Translations under genes and position numbers: made by a program | The notes under the pieces: generated by a model | Told to the model about the DNA's origin: nothing | What the model saw: only the letters and a program-made list of their open reading frames with translations | Databases searched by the model: none | Assembly (NCBI RefSeq): GCF_030410045.1 | Contig: NZ_JAUFRA010000007.1 | Coordinates: 124,001 to 188,000 of the forward strand | Direction of reading: 5' to 3' | Length of the DNA stretch: 64,000 nucleotides | Source: Marivivens donghaensis | GTDB taxonomy: Bacteria > Pseudomonadota > Alphaproteobacteria > Rhodobacterales > Rhodobacteraceae | Shown here: positions 54,645 through 62,942 of the stretch, in pieces | Layout: every line of letters starts with the position of its first letter | Position numbering within the stretch: position 1 is the first letter of the stretch

Positions 54645-55867
54645 GGTGCAACGGACCTCGAGTTAAAGGATGAACGCGACAGAACACCCGCCATGACCGC
54701 GAACCCCATCCACAAAAAACCACCCATCTTGGGTTGGAGCCAAACGGGGTTAAACGCCATCACAATGACCAGCATCACGACGAGACTGTAGCTAAACAGC
54801 GCGACCAGTCGCTCCGAAGTCATGAGTCTGAGGCGGAAGATGCTGAAAACAAACGATAGAACGGGCAGCGCCAGCGCGAGCATCCCGACCGTGCCGCCAA
54901 AAGCGAGGAGGTCGAGGAGGTCACTGTGGCTCGGGATGATCAGGTTTTGCCGCTGAACTGGCACGAGCGGGGATCCATGAAACATCGCCCCAAAGACTGG
55001 CGCATCGAGGAATTCCTGCCAGCGTATTGCGTAGGTGTAGAGCCTGACTGATCGACTGCCCGACGGCAGGTGATCAACGAACATCGGAAGGCAAGTTAGA
55101 AAAATGCCGACACCGATCAGTGCATAAATTATGCTGAGAAATCGCAACACGACAGAGCGGTTCGGGGTTTGGCTCACCCAACGGATCGGGATCAAAAGCA
55201 GGATGCCGATGGTGGCAAAGGCCGTCAGGAAGCCCGTGATTTTAAAGGTACAAAACTGCCCCAAAATCAGCGTAGCCATGATGATCACCCTTAGAATAGG
55301 GCGATCTGCCAAGCCAATCGCAGCAACAATTGTCGCTACGCCAATGAGGAAAACCTCTTCATGGAAAATATGGTTAATGCCCGACCGCTGTGTCAGAAAC
55401 GGGCCGACGGTTTGCCAGTAGAATAGCTGCGCCGACATCAGGAGGCCGATGACAATCACAGGCCACGTCAGTTTGCGCATGAACCAATCGAGGTCCTCAG
55501 GCACGCTCGCCATCATGCGGATTGGAATATAGCTCAGTGCTGAGAGGGCGAGGCGCAGAAAGCTGTCGGCGGTATTGCCCGTCACATAGCTCGTTGACGC
55601 GCCGCCGAGGGTGATCATGGTGATCAAAACAGCAAAGGCGATGTCTTGCCAAATGATGCCCCCGACGGGGCGGAAGCCTTGGGCCAGATAGGCCGCACCG
55701 CCGAAAATCGCGATGAGTGCAGGCAGGAACTGAAACGTCAGCGGCAGGCCCAGACCGCTATCCGTCGGGTCCACTGCCATAGCGAGCAAAAACAGAACTG
55801 AGGTATAAATCAGCCGCGCCCCAAGTCCGACTGAAGGGGCGTGATCCTGTGTTAGGGCAGCCTGCAT
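54641..55867 (-). CDS. O-antigen polymerase/ligase-like membrane protein
   Basis: 408 residues from the ATG at 55865-55867, with about eleven membrane helices and one larger periplasmic loop containing RWQEFLDAPVFGAMFHGSP and IPSHSDLLDLLAFGG, as in Wzy polymerases and WaaL ligases. It probably joins repeat units of the polysaccharide in the periplasm. It overlaps the sulfotransferase stop by one base (TGATG). Confidence 0.85.
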   Translation of the reverse strand: MQAALTQDHAPSVGLGARLIYTSVLFLLAMAVDPTDSGLGLPLTFQFLPALIAIFGGAAYLAQGFRPVGGIIWQDIAFAVLITMITLGGASTSYVTGNTADSFLRLALSALSYIPIRMMASVPEDLDWFMRKLTWPVIVIGLLMSAQLFYWQTVGPFLTQRSGINHIFHEEVFLIGVATIVAAIGLADRPILRVIIMATLILGQFCTFKITGFLTAFATIGILLLIPIRWVSQTPNRSVVLRFLSIIYALIGVGIFLTCLPMFVDHLPSGSRSVRLYTYAIRWQEFLDAPVFGAMFHGSPLVPVQRQNLIIPSHSDLLDLLAFGGTVGMLALALPVLSFVFSIFRLRLMTSERLVALFSYSLVVMLVIVMAFNPVWLQPKMGGFLWMGFAVMAGVLSRSSFNSRSVAP

Positions 55868-56823
55868 CAATCGACCTCCGTCACGGGCTGGCCCGCGAAC
55901 AGTCGGCGCAATTGTCGCCCGATCAAGGGCAGCACGAACACCGCCCGCAGCATCCCCCATGGCATCAACAACAGGTCCGTGCCGAGATACCTGAAAACAC
56001 CCGTGCAGGTCTTCAGCTCCGATTTCAGCGTGTCGATATCATAGCCCATCACGGCCAAGCCATCCCGCCCGATCCGATCCAGATACCGCCGCGCCCACCA
56101 CCGGCGCAGCGGGTTGCAATACATCGCCTTCCATCGATCATCCGCCGCGACCTGCTTCATCCCGCCCGTCGGATCCCCCATGCGCCCCGAGAGCGTGACG
56201 TCGGTGTTTTCGCTCGAGTTCGCGCTGGCGATGCCAAGGTGATCACAGACCGCAGCCGTCGCTGCATCGAGGTTCGCGGAGGCTTCCTCGTACCGGATCG
56301 TCAGCGCGGAATCGTTGGCCCGTGCAAAGTCGATGAGGCGGGGGAGGGCGATGTCTAAATCCTGTTTGAACCGAAACAGGTTCCATCGACCCTTGCTCCA
56401 CGTCGTCATCATAGACGCAGCGATGGCCAGCGGATTGCGCCACAAGATGATCACGGGGGCATCAGGGAACAACGCGGTAACGGCTTTGGGTGCCAAAGCG
56501 TAGCGCGGCGTTTTATCTAGGAAGAAGAGCGCCTGATCGTCAGGGCAGAGACGGTCATAGATCACCTGCGCTGCGCTGCGCATGGCGTCATTCCAATCGT
56601 CCACCCCGTTGGGGAGCGCCGCCGTGAGGTCCTCAATCGCCATGCGATAGGTGGAATACTCATAGGTTGCGACGGCTTCGTCGATCGCGGTGGGTGGGAT
56701 CAGGCCGAAAAGAAACCACGGCTCTGATAGTGTCGCGATGTTCGGATGCCGCCCCAAGGCCCGCTGCAACATGGTGGACCCAGATCGCGGAAGGGAGAGC
56801 AGAAATACCGGTTTCACAGCCAT
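55867..56823 (-). CDS. Sulfotransferase (first of two)
   Basis: 318 residues. The 5'-phosphosulfate loop LPRSGST is at 11-17 and the 3'-phosphate region VIILWRNPLAIAASMMTTW follows. The enzyme would transfer sulfate from PAPS to a hydroxyl group, here most likely on a polysaccharide sugar given its neighbours. A C-terminal hydrophobic segment (about 270-300) could attach it to the membrane. Overlaps the flippase stop by one base. Confidence 0.9.
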   Translation of the reverse strand: MAVKPVFLLSLPRSGSTMLQRALGRHPNIATLSEPWFLFGLIPPTAIDEAVATYEYSTYRMAIEDLTAALPNGVDDWNDAMRSAAQVIYDRLCPDDQALFFLDKTPRYALAPKAVTALFPDAPVIILWRNPLAIAASMMTTWSKGRWNLFRFKQDLDIALPRLIDFARANDSALTIRYEEASANLDAATAAVCDHLGIASANSSENTDVTLSGRMGDPTGGMKQVAADDRWKAMYCNPLRRWWARRYLDRIGRDGLAVMGYDIDTLKSELKTCTGVFRYLGTDLLLMPWGMLRAVFVLPLIGRQLRRLFAGQPVTEVD

Positions 56824-58100
56824 CAGAACAGCTCCTTACCAAAGCGCAGGGTGGGGTATGTCTTGATCCCCATGCGGGTCGCGCAATACCAAACCGCCAG
56901 TAGGTTCTGGACGATCACCGTCACGCTGGCCCCAATGGCGACGCCCCATAGTGGATCGATTTGTCCGAGGATGAGTGACACGCTGATGCCCAAGACGCTC
57001 GTGACGATCGCAAAGATCATGGCGACCCGCTGCCCGTTTGTGACGGTCATCAACAGCATCGGCGATCCCGTCGTGGCATTGACGGCTTGCCCGACCAAAA
57101 GGATGAGGAATGCTGGCCAAGCGGCGGCAAAGGCATCCCCGAAAATGAGGCTTGGGACAGACGGGCCAGCTACTGCCAAACCGCTCATCGCGGTAAGCGA
57201 AATTGCCATAATCACCGTCGCTGACTGGCGCAAAAGCCTTTCGAGCGGAACCGTTTCACCGGCCTTCCGGAGATGTGCGATCTGTGGTCCGATGGCCATG
57301 TTAACGGCCATGAGCGGCAGCGCCAGCAACCGCATGACGCGCAAGGCAGCCTCGAACAATGCGACCGCTTCCGTGTCGCCCAATGTGCCTGCGATCCACA
57401 GGTGTGCCTCTGACAGGGCCGTATTCGCGATGACGATAATCGCGAGCGGCAGGCTGGTTTTAGCCACGGGTGCAAAGTCGATCCCTCGCATTTTCGGCAG
57501 CGCCCGCAAGGCAGGGACAAGGCTGGCGAAGGACAACGGAACACAGAGCGCAGCAGCAATCGCCGTGATCCACACGATCTGCGTTAAGTCGGGGGTTTGT
57601 CCGAGGAAGAAGGCCAAAGCGCAGGCGATGAACAGCATAAGGTTGAACGAAAACACTTCGTGCAGGCCAAAGTCGATCATACGTCCGAAGGCGCGTAGTG
57701 TATGGGCAATGGCTTGGGTTGTTGCGCGGGCGATAATCCAAATAAGCAGGATCGCCATGTAGGGCACGGCCCCGTCTGACATCGGGACTAAAGGCGCGAA
57801 CAGGATCGCAACGCCGCAAATAACGCTGATCGAGAGGATAAGGAACAGCCCGCTACCCCGTATGACAGGCCAACCACGGTCAGACCCCGACAGCATTGGC
57901 ACCGTACTTTGGTTAAACCCTCCGAGCGCAATCAAGGCCGCCACTTGAGCAAAGCTCGTCAAAAGAAAATACGTGCCGAGGCTCTCGATGGGCAGAACGC
58001 GCGCCAAAAGCACATTGATCCCAAAGCCGAGCACCATGGTGCCGACGCGGGCAATGGCGAGGATCATGCTGCCTTTTATGGCTGTTTTCTCAGTCGTCAT
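56823..58100 (-). CDS. wzx: Wzx-type polysaccharide flippase
   Basis: 425 residues, about twelve membrane helices of the MATE/MVF-like fold. SMILAIARVGTMVLGFGINVLLARVLP and GTYFLLTSFAQVAALIALGGFNQS at the N-terminus are typical of O-antigen translocases. It would move the lipid-linked repeat from the cytosolic to the periplasmic side. It overlaps the second sulfotransferase by 11 bases. Confidence 0.9.
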   Translation of the reverse strand: MTTEKTAIKGSMILAIARVGTMVLGFGINVLLARVLPIESLGTYFLLTSFAQVAALIALGGFNQSTVPMLSGSDRGWPVIRGSGLFLILSISVICGVAILFAPLVPMSDGAVPYMAILLIWIIARATTQAIAHTLRAFGRMIDFGLHEVFSFNLMLFIACALAFFLGQTPDLTQIVWITAIAAALCVPLSFASLVPALRALPKMRGIDFAPVAKTSLPLAIIVIANTALSEAHLWIAGTLGDTEAVALFEAALRVMRLLALPLMAVNMAIGPQIAHLRKAGETVPLERLLRQSATVIMAISLTAMSGLAVAGPSVPSLIFGDAFAAAWPAFLILLVGQAVNATTGSPMLLMTVTNGQRVAMIFAIVTSVLGISVSLILGQIDPLWGVAIGASVTVIVQNLLAVWYCATRMGIKTYPTLRFGKELF

Positions 58101-58971
58101 ATCCCGCCCGTCGCATCAGAGCAGGGTTGAGAGAGGCCTCAACTCGCGCGATTTGGCTTGGCGTCAGCCGATCCCGCCATCCATCGATCCGTCCCCCGCG
58201 AAAGGTTGGTGAGGACGGGTCAAAGACTTGGCTCACCTTTGCCCAGAGATCATCGGTCATAGGGAGTTTCAGATGCGCGGCAATGGCCTGAAAACACGCC
58301 GATTGTGCGTCGGTGGTGCCGCCCCCTTGGGGTCCAACGAGGTCTTCGAATTTGATGATCAGGGTGCCGACATGTTGGTCCCAATTTAGCACGCTCTCGA
58401 ACGCGTCATTTAGCGATTTGACAGCCAGTCCTGGCGGATTGGCGTATCCGCCGTAAATGGTGAAATTGACGCGTTCGTCCTCGGTCAGGGTCTCGTAAAA
58501 GGGGCGCAAATAATGGTTCCAGTTCCGCGCATCCAAGACATAGGGGATCATCGAGGCCGCCACCGCGCGAGGGTCACGCAGAATGGTGATGGCCTTCGTC
58601 TGAGTGACGTCAAAGGCCTCCATTGCGGCGGGGCTGAAAGGCACATGTGCTTTGCCAAAAGAGGTTAGCGGACGGTTTCGGAGCCAGCTTTCGAACACGG
58701 AGCGGGGAACGAAATAGGGCGAAAAGACCCCGACGGGAACGTCCGTGGGATGCACGCTCTGATCGCGCTGTCCGTAGCCGCGCAGCCTTCCCCAACGCCC
58801 TGCAGTTCGACGGTCGAGGAAGGGTGGCGGTGTGAGACCGATCTTATCTGTCGCCCGTTCGAGAACGGTTCGCCCATTTTCGCGCGCCGCGCCACCCAAG
58901 ACCATGAGCGCCTTTTCCAGCAGATGCGTCCCGCTCTTGGGGAGCGAATTGATCAGAATGTTCTGTGTCAT
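58090..58971 (-). CDS. Sulfotransferase (second of two)
   Basis: 293 residues of the classical sulfotransferase domain. SLPKSGTHLLEKAL (P-loop at 10-16), ITILRDPRAVAASMIPYVL, and the C-terminal TFRGGRIDGWRDRLT, the equivalent of the RKG...DW PAPS-binding block, are all present. It is distinct in sequence from the first sulfotransferase, so the polymer may be sulfated at two positions. Overlaps the GT4 stop by four bases. Confidence 0.93.
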   Translation of the reverse strand: MTQNILINSLPKSGTHLLEKALMVLGGAARENGRTVLERATDKIGLTPPPFLDRRTAGRWGRLRGYGQRDQSVHPTDVPVGVFSPYFVPRSVFESWLRNRPLTSFGKAHVPFSPAAMEAFDVTQTKAITILRDPRAVAASMIPYVLDARNWNHYLRPFYETLTEDERVNFTIYGGYANPPGLAVKSLNDAFESVLNWDQHVGTLIIKFEDLVGPQGGGTTDAQSACFQAIAAHLKLPMTDDLWAKVSQVFDPSSPTFRGGRIDGWRDRLTPSQIARVEASLNPALMRRAGYDD

Positions 58972-60137
58972 GCCGCGCCCCCGATCTGTTCGAAGACCGA
59001 AAGCAGAGTTTCGCGGAATCGCTCATGGCGGCGGCTGGCCCATTTGGGGTCGATCTCCGTTGGGGTGGAGGTCATCGCTTCGGTCAGGGCCGCCGCAAAT
59101 TCGACGCCGGTCTGAGCGGCTCGGACATGCGATGGCGCGTCATCGATCCCGCGCAAGGCCAAGGGCGTGACGACCATCGGGACGCCAACCGAAATGCCTT
59201 CGATGGTTTTGAGTTGAATGCCCGATCCCATCACCGTCGGGACAGCGAGTGCTCGGCAAGCGCGCATGAACTGCCCCGCGTCGGGAACGCGCCCCAGTTT
59301 CTTCACGCGGGGATCGTTGGTTGGCAACGTCTCCGAACCACTGCCCGCAATGGCGACGGTCAGGTTGTTCGGCAGATGGGGTAAGACGTTGGAGAGAAAC
59401 CACAGGATACCTTGGCGGTTTACGTCCCACTGCCAGCTTCCGATGAGGCCGATGTCATAGGCTTTCGGCTGCACGGGCTGGGTCAGGTCGAACGCTTGTC
59501 CAGGCAGGTCGATGACGGTGATCTTGTCGGCGGGGACGCCCAAACGGGCAAGGCCATCGCGGTCCGCGTTGGATAGGGTGACCGTGGCGCTGCATTCGGC
59601 CCCCAGAGTCGCCTCTTTGGCCATGAGTAACTGTGCCTCACGGCCATATATCGCTCGTTTTGCCGTCGAACCGTTCTGCGCGATATCATTATAGAGCGAA
59701 TGTTCCAAATTGTGCGCGATGAACAGTTTGCGAGCGGGCAGGTCGGGTAATTCCGCGACCCAACCCATATGCGCGTGGTCGATGATTAGGACGTCGGCCC
59801 CGTCACCCAGCGCGTTTCGCAACGCGCGGACATAGGCGGTGCTTTTGAACTTGGTCTGGGTAAAAGGTGCATGGGTGAGGAACGCCTGTGCCAGCCATAT
59901 AAAACGGCGCCAACCAGCATCGGCCATCTCGATAAACCACGGCCCAGCAGAATAGACCGATGGATCGGGGGGCAGCGGGCCGCGACCCACCCGTTCATAT
60001 CCAACGACCCTGACCTCGGCGCCATTGTCGTGCAGAACGTCGATGAATTCCTGCGAACAAATCTCACCGCCATTGGCCCGCTCATCGGGTAGGACGGTGG
60101 TGGCGAAAACAACGCGTAACCCTGACAGACTGGACAT
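58968..60137 (-). CDS. Family 4-like glycosyltransferase
   Basis: 389 residues from the ATG at 60135-60137. A GT-B fold: the N-terminal half contains VVFATTVLPDERANGGEI and VLIIDHAHMGWVAEL, and the C-terminal half contains DIGLIGSWQWDVNRQGILWFLSNVLP, then KKLGRVPD and GSGIQLKTIEGISVGVPMVVTPLA, the donor-binding region. The sugar is not known. It lies two bases from the WecG-type gene. Confidence 0.9.
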   Translation of the reverse strand: MSSLSGLRVVFATTVLPDERANGGEICSQEFIDVLHDNGAEVRVVGYERVGRGPLPPDPSVYSAGPWFIEMADAGWRRFIWLAQAFLTHAPFTQTKFKSTAYVRALRNALGDGADVLIIDHAHMGWVAELPDLPARKLFIAHNLEHSLYNDIAQNGSTAKRAIYGREAQLLMAKEATLGAECSATVTLSNADRDGLARLGVPADKITVIDLPGQAFDLTQPVQPKAYDIGLIGSWQWDVNRQGILWFLSNVLPHLPNNLTVAIAGSGSETLPTNDPRVKKLGRVPDAGQFMRACRALAVPTVMGSGIQLKTIEGISVGVPMVVTPLALRGIDDAPSHVRAAQTGVEFAAALTEAMTSTPTEIDPKWASRRHERFRETLLSVFEQIGGAA

Positions 60138-60139
60138 TG

Positions 60140-60892
60140 TTATGCTGTCCCTATGTTTGTGGTCAGGACGCGAAACACGAATTTCGGGGCGAGGATGAGA
60201 TACCGCCGCCACAGCCTGCGAGGTTCCTGAAGCAGTCGGAACGACCATTCCAATCCAACGCGTTGCATCCACTTTGGGGCACGTTCAACGGCACCAGAAT
60301 GGAAATCGAACGCGGCCCCCACTCCGATCATCGTTGCGTTGATGCGCCCAAGGTGTTCCGCCATCCAGATGTCTTGCTTTGGCGACGAAATCCCGACCCA
60401 AACGACGTCGGCACCGCTGTTGTGGATTTGCGCAATGATCCTCGCGTCTTCGGTCGGCGTCAGAGGGCGAAAGGGCGGGCAATAGGTTCCGACGATCTGG
60501 GCGCCTTTGGCTGTAAACCTCTGCGCAAGCAACTCAGCGATCCTGTCTTTGCCACCGTAAAAAAAATGTTTCAGGTCATGATAGGCGGGATCGGTGAGTA
60601 GTTTTTCCATGAGGTCAGGGCCGCAGGTACGGCTGACCGCATGGCCTTTGATCCGCCCAAGAAGCGCGACAGGTGCGCCATCGGGCACGTTCATCGCCGC
60701 GTTTTTCGCAATCGCCAGCAGGTCAGGTGTCTCTGCCATGACCATGAGGCTCGCCACATCGCGGCAGCCGACATAGCGGGACTGCCCACCCTTCCATCCA
60801 TGAATGCGGTCAGCGGCGGATTGGAGGTTTGTCGCGGTGATTGGCACGCCGAGGACGTCATAGATCACATCGTTTGAAGCGACCCTAGCCAT
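60140..60892 (-). CDS. WecG/TagA/CpsF family glycosyltransferase
   Basis: 250 residues from the ATG at 60890-60892. NVPDGAPVALLGRIKGHAVSRTCGPDLM and VGISSPKQDIWMAEHLGRINATMIGVGAAFDFHSG are signatures of GT26, which adds an N-acetylmannosamine-like or glucose residue to a lipid-linked sugar in the cytosol. It probably adds the second sugar of the repeat. Start overlaps the fcl stop by eight bases. Confidence 0.95.
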   Translation of the reverse strand: MARVASNDVIYDVLGVPITATNLQSAADRIHGWKGGQSRYVGCRDVASLMVMAETPDLLAIAKNAAMNVPDGAPVALLGRIKGHAVSRTCGPDLMEKLLTDPAYHDLKHFFYGGKDRIAELLAQRFTAKGAQIVGTYCPPFRPLTPTEDARIIAQIHNSGADVVWVGISSPKQDIWMAEHLGRINATMIGVGAAFDFHSGAVERAPKWMQRVGLEWSFRLLQEPRRLWRRYLILAPKFVFRVLTTNIGTA

Positions 60893-61817
60893 TGGCGATC
60901 CAATCCGCGTAGGTCTGCGCGATCCCTTCTTTGAGATCACGCACGTTGTTCCAGCCCAACGCATGCAGGCGGGAACTGTCCATCAGTTTGCGTGGGGTGC
61001 CGTCGGGCTTTGTGGTGTCCCACGTCAGGGCCTCGTCATAGCCGACGACCTCTGCGATGGTTTCGGCTAGTTCTTTGATCGTGACCTCAACGCCAGACCC
61101 CACGTTGATGTGGTCGTTGCCCGAATAGTTGCGCAGCAGGAACACCAGCGCGTCAGCCAGATCATCACAATGCAGGAACTCGCGAAGCGGAGTGCCCGTG
61201 CCCCAAACGACGACCTCTTTGTCGCCACGCTCTTTGGCCTCGTGGAACTTGCGCAATAGCGCAGGAAGGACGTGGCTGGTCGCTAGATCGTAGGTGTCGC
61301 CCGGACCGTAGAGGTTCGTGGGCATGGCCGAAATCCAGTCGCGGCCATGTTGTTTGTGGTAGGCTTGAACCAGTTTGAGGCCCGCGATTTTCGCAATCGC
61401 ATACCATTCGTTCGTCGGCTCCAATACACCCGTGAGGAGGCTGGCCTCTTGGATCGGTTGATCCGCAAACTTTGGGTAAATGCAGGAAGAGCCGAGGAAC
61501 AGAAGGCGCTCCACATCGGCCTCGTGGGCGGCATGGAGGATGTTCGCCTCGATCATCAGGTTCTCGTAGAGGAAATCCACGGGATAGCTGGCGTTCGCGT
61601 GGATGCCGCCGACCTTCGCGGCAGCGAGCACGATTGCGTCGGGTTTTGTCGCTTTCATCCAATCGTGGACGGCCTTTTGGTCCACCAGATCGACTACGTC
61701 ACGACCTGCGGTGATGACCTTGCAGCCCTCGGACCCCAGACGCCGCACGACCGCGCCGCCGACCATGCCGCGGTGCCCCGCGACCCAGATACGTTTGCCC
61801 GTCAGATCGTAGGTCAT
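60885..61817 (-). CDS. fcl: GDP-L-fucose synthase
   Basis: 310 residues. NAD(P)-binding GHRGMVGGAVVRRL, catalytic Ser in LGSSCIYPKF and Tyr-x3-Lys in EWYAIAKIAG are all present, and the substrate region ATSHVLPALLRKF is typical. It epimerises and reduces GDP-4-keto-6-deoxymannose to GDP-L-fucose. One base downstream of gmd, which makes its substrate. Confidence 0.97.
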   Translation of the reverse strand: MTYDLTGKRIWVAGHRGMVGGAVVRRLGSEGCKVITAGRDVVDLVDQKAVHDWMKATKPDAIVLAAAKVGGIHANASYPVDFLYENLMIEANILHAAHEADVERLLFLGSSCIYPKFADQPIQEASLLTGVLEPTNEWYAIAKIAGLKLVQAYHKQHGRDWISAMPTNLYGPGDTYDLATSHVLPALLRKFHEAKERGDKEVVVWGTGTPLREFLHCDDLADALVFLLRNYSGNDHINVGSGVEVTIKELAETIAEVVGYDEALTWDTTKPDGTPRKLMDSSRLHALGWNNVRDLKEGIAQTYADWIANG

Positions 61818-61818
61818 G

Positions 61819-62937
61819 TCAGCCCTCCAGTGCTACAGGCAGTTCGAGCCCGTATTCCCTGAGTAGTTGCAGACGCCGCGCGGATTTGTGATCCTCAGCG
61901 ACCATCTCTGCGCACATCTGTTGGGCGGTGATTTCGGGCACCCAGCCGAGCACTTTCTTGGCCTTGGTCGGATCACCCAATAGCGTTTCAACTTCTGCGG
62001 GGCGGAAGTAGCGCGGGTCGATACGCATGATCACGTCACCCACTTTCAGCGCGGGGGCCAAGTCGCCGTTGATCCCTGTCACAGTCGCGACCTCATCGAC
62101 GCCTTTGCCTGTGAACTCGACCGAAATGCCCAGCTCTGCGGCGGTCCACGTGATGAATTCGCGTACCGAATACTGAACGCCTGTCGCGATCACGAAATCC
62201 TCTGGCGTCTCCTGTTGCAGCATCATCCACTGCATCCGCACGTAGTCTTTGGCGTGGCCCCAATCGCGCAGGCTGTCGATGTTGCCCATGTAGAGGCAAT
62301 CTTCGAGGCCGAGCGCGATATTCGCCAATCCGCGGGTGATCTTGCGGGTCACAAATGTCTCACCACGACGCGGGGATTCATGGTTAAAGAGGATGCCGTT
62401 GCAGGCATACATGCCGTAGCTTTCGCGGTAGTTCACGGCGATCCAATAGGCATACATTTTCGCCACCGCGTAGGGCGAACGCGGGTAAAACGGTGTCGTC
62501 TCGCGCTGCGGGGTTTCTTGGACGAGGCCGAAGAGTTCAGAGGTCGAGGCCTGATAGAACCGCGTCTTTTTCTCGAGGCCTAGGAAACGGATCGCTTCGA
62601 GGATACGCAGCGTGCCCATGGCGTCGACATCCGCAGTATATTCAGGTGCTTCGAACGACACAGCCACATGGGACTGTGCGCCCAAGTTATAGATCTCATC
62701 GGGCTCAATATCGCGGATCAGGCGGGTCAGGTTCGACGTGTCCGTCAGATCGCCATAGTGCAGTTTGAAGCGCGCATTGTCGGTGTGTCGATCCTCGTAA
62801 ATGTGGTCGACGCGCTGGGTGTTAAAGGATGATGCACGGCGTTTGATCCCGTGAACTTCATAGCCTTTAGACAATAGGAATTCCGCTAGGTAACTGCCGT
62901 CTTGGCCAGTTACCCCCGTAATAAGAGCTTTTTTCAT
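61819..62937 (-). CDS. gmd: GDP-mannose 4,6-dehydratase
   Basis: 372 residues. The N-terminal GVTGQDGSYLAEFLLSKGYE is diagnostic. The active-site residues are in YQASTSELFG and the Tyr-x3-Lys of SPYAVAKMYAYW, and NHESPRRGETFVTRKIT follows. It converts GDP-mannose to GDP-4-keto-6-deoxymannose, the first committed step to GDP-fucose. Five bases behind the manC frame. Confidence 0.98.
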   Translation of the reverse strand: MKKALITGVTGQDGSYLAEFLLSKGYEVHGIKRRASSFNTQRVDHIYEDRHTDNARFKLHYGDLTDTSNLTRLIRDIEPDEIYNLGAQSHVAVSFEAPEYTADVDAMGTLRILEAIRFLGLEKKTRFYQASTSELFGLVQETPQRETTPFYPRSPYAVAKMYAYWIAVNYRESYGMYACNGILFNHESPRRGETFVTRKITRGLANIALGLEDCLYMGNIDSLRDWGHAKDYVRMQWMMLQQETPEDFVIATGVQYSVREFITWTAAELGISVEFTGKGVDEVATVTGINGDLAPALKVGDVIMRIDPRYFRPAEVETLLGDPTKAKKVLGWVPEITAQQMCAEMVAEDHKSARRLQLLREYGLELPVALEG

Positions 62938-62942
62938 GAAGG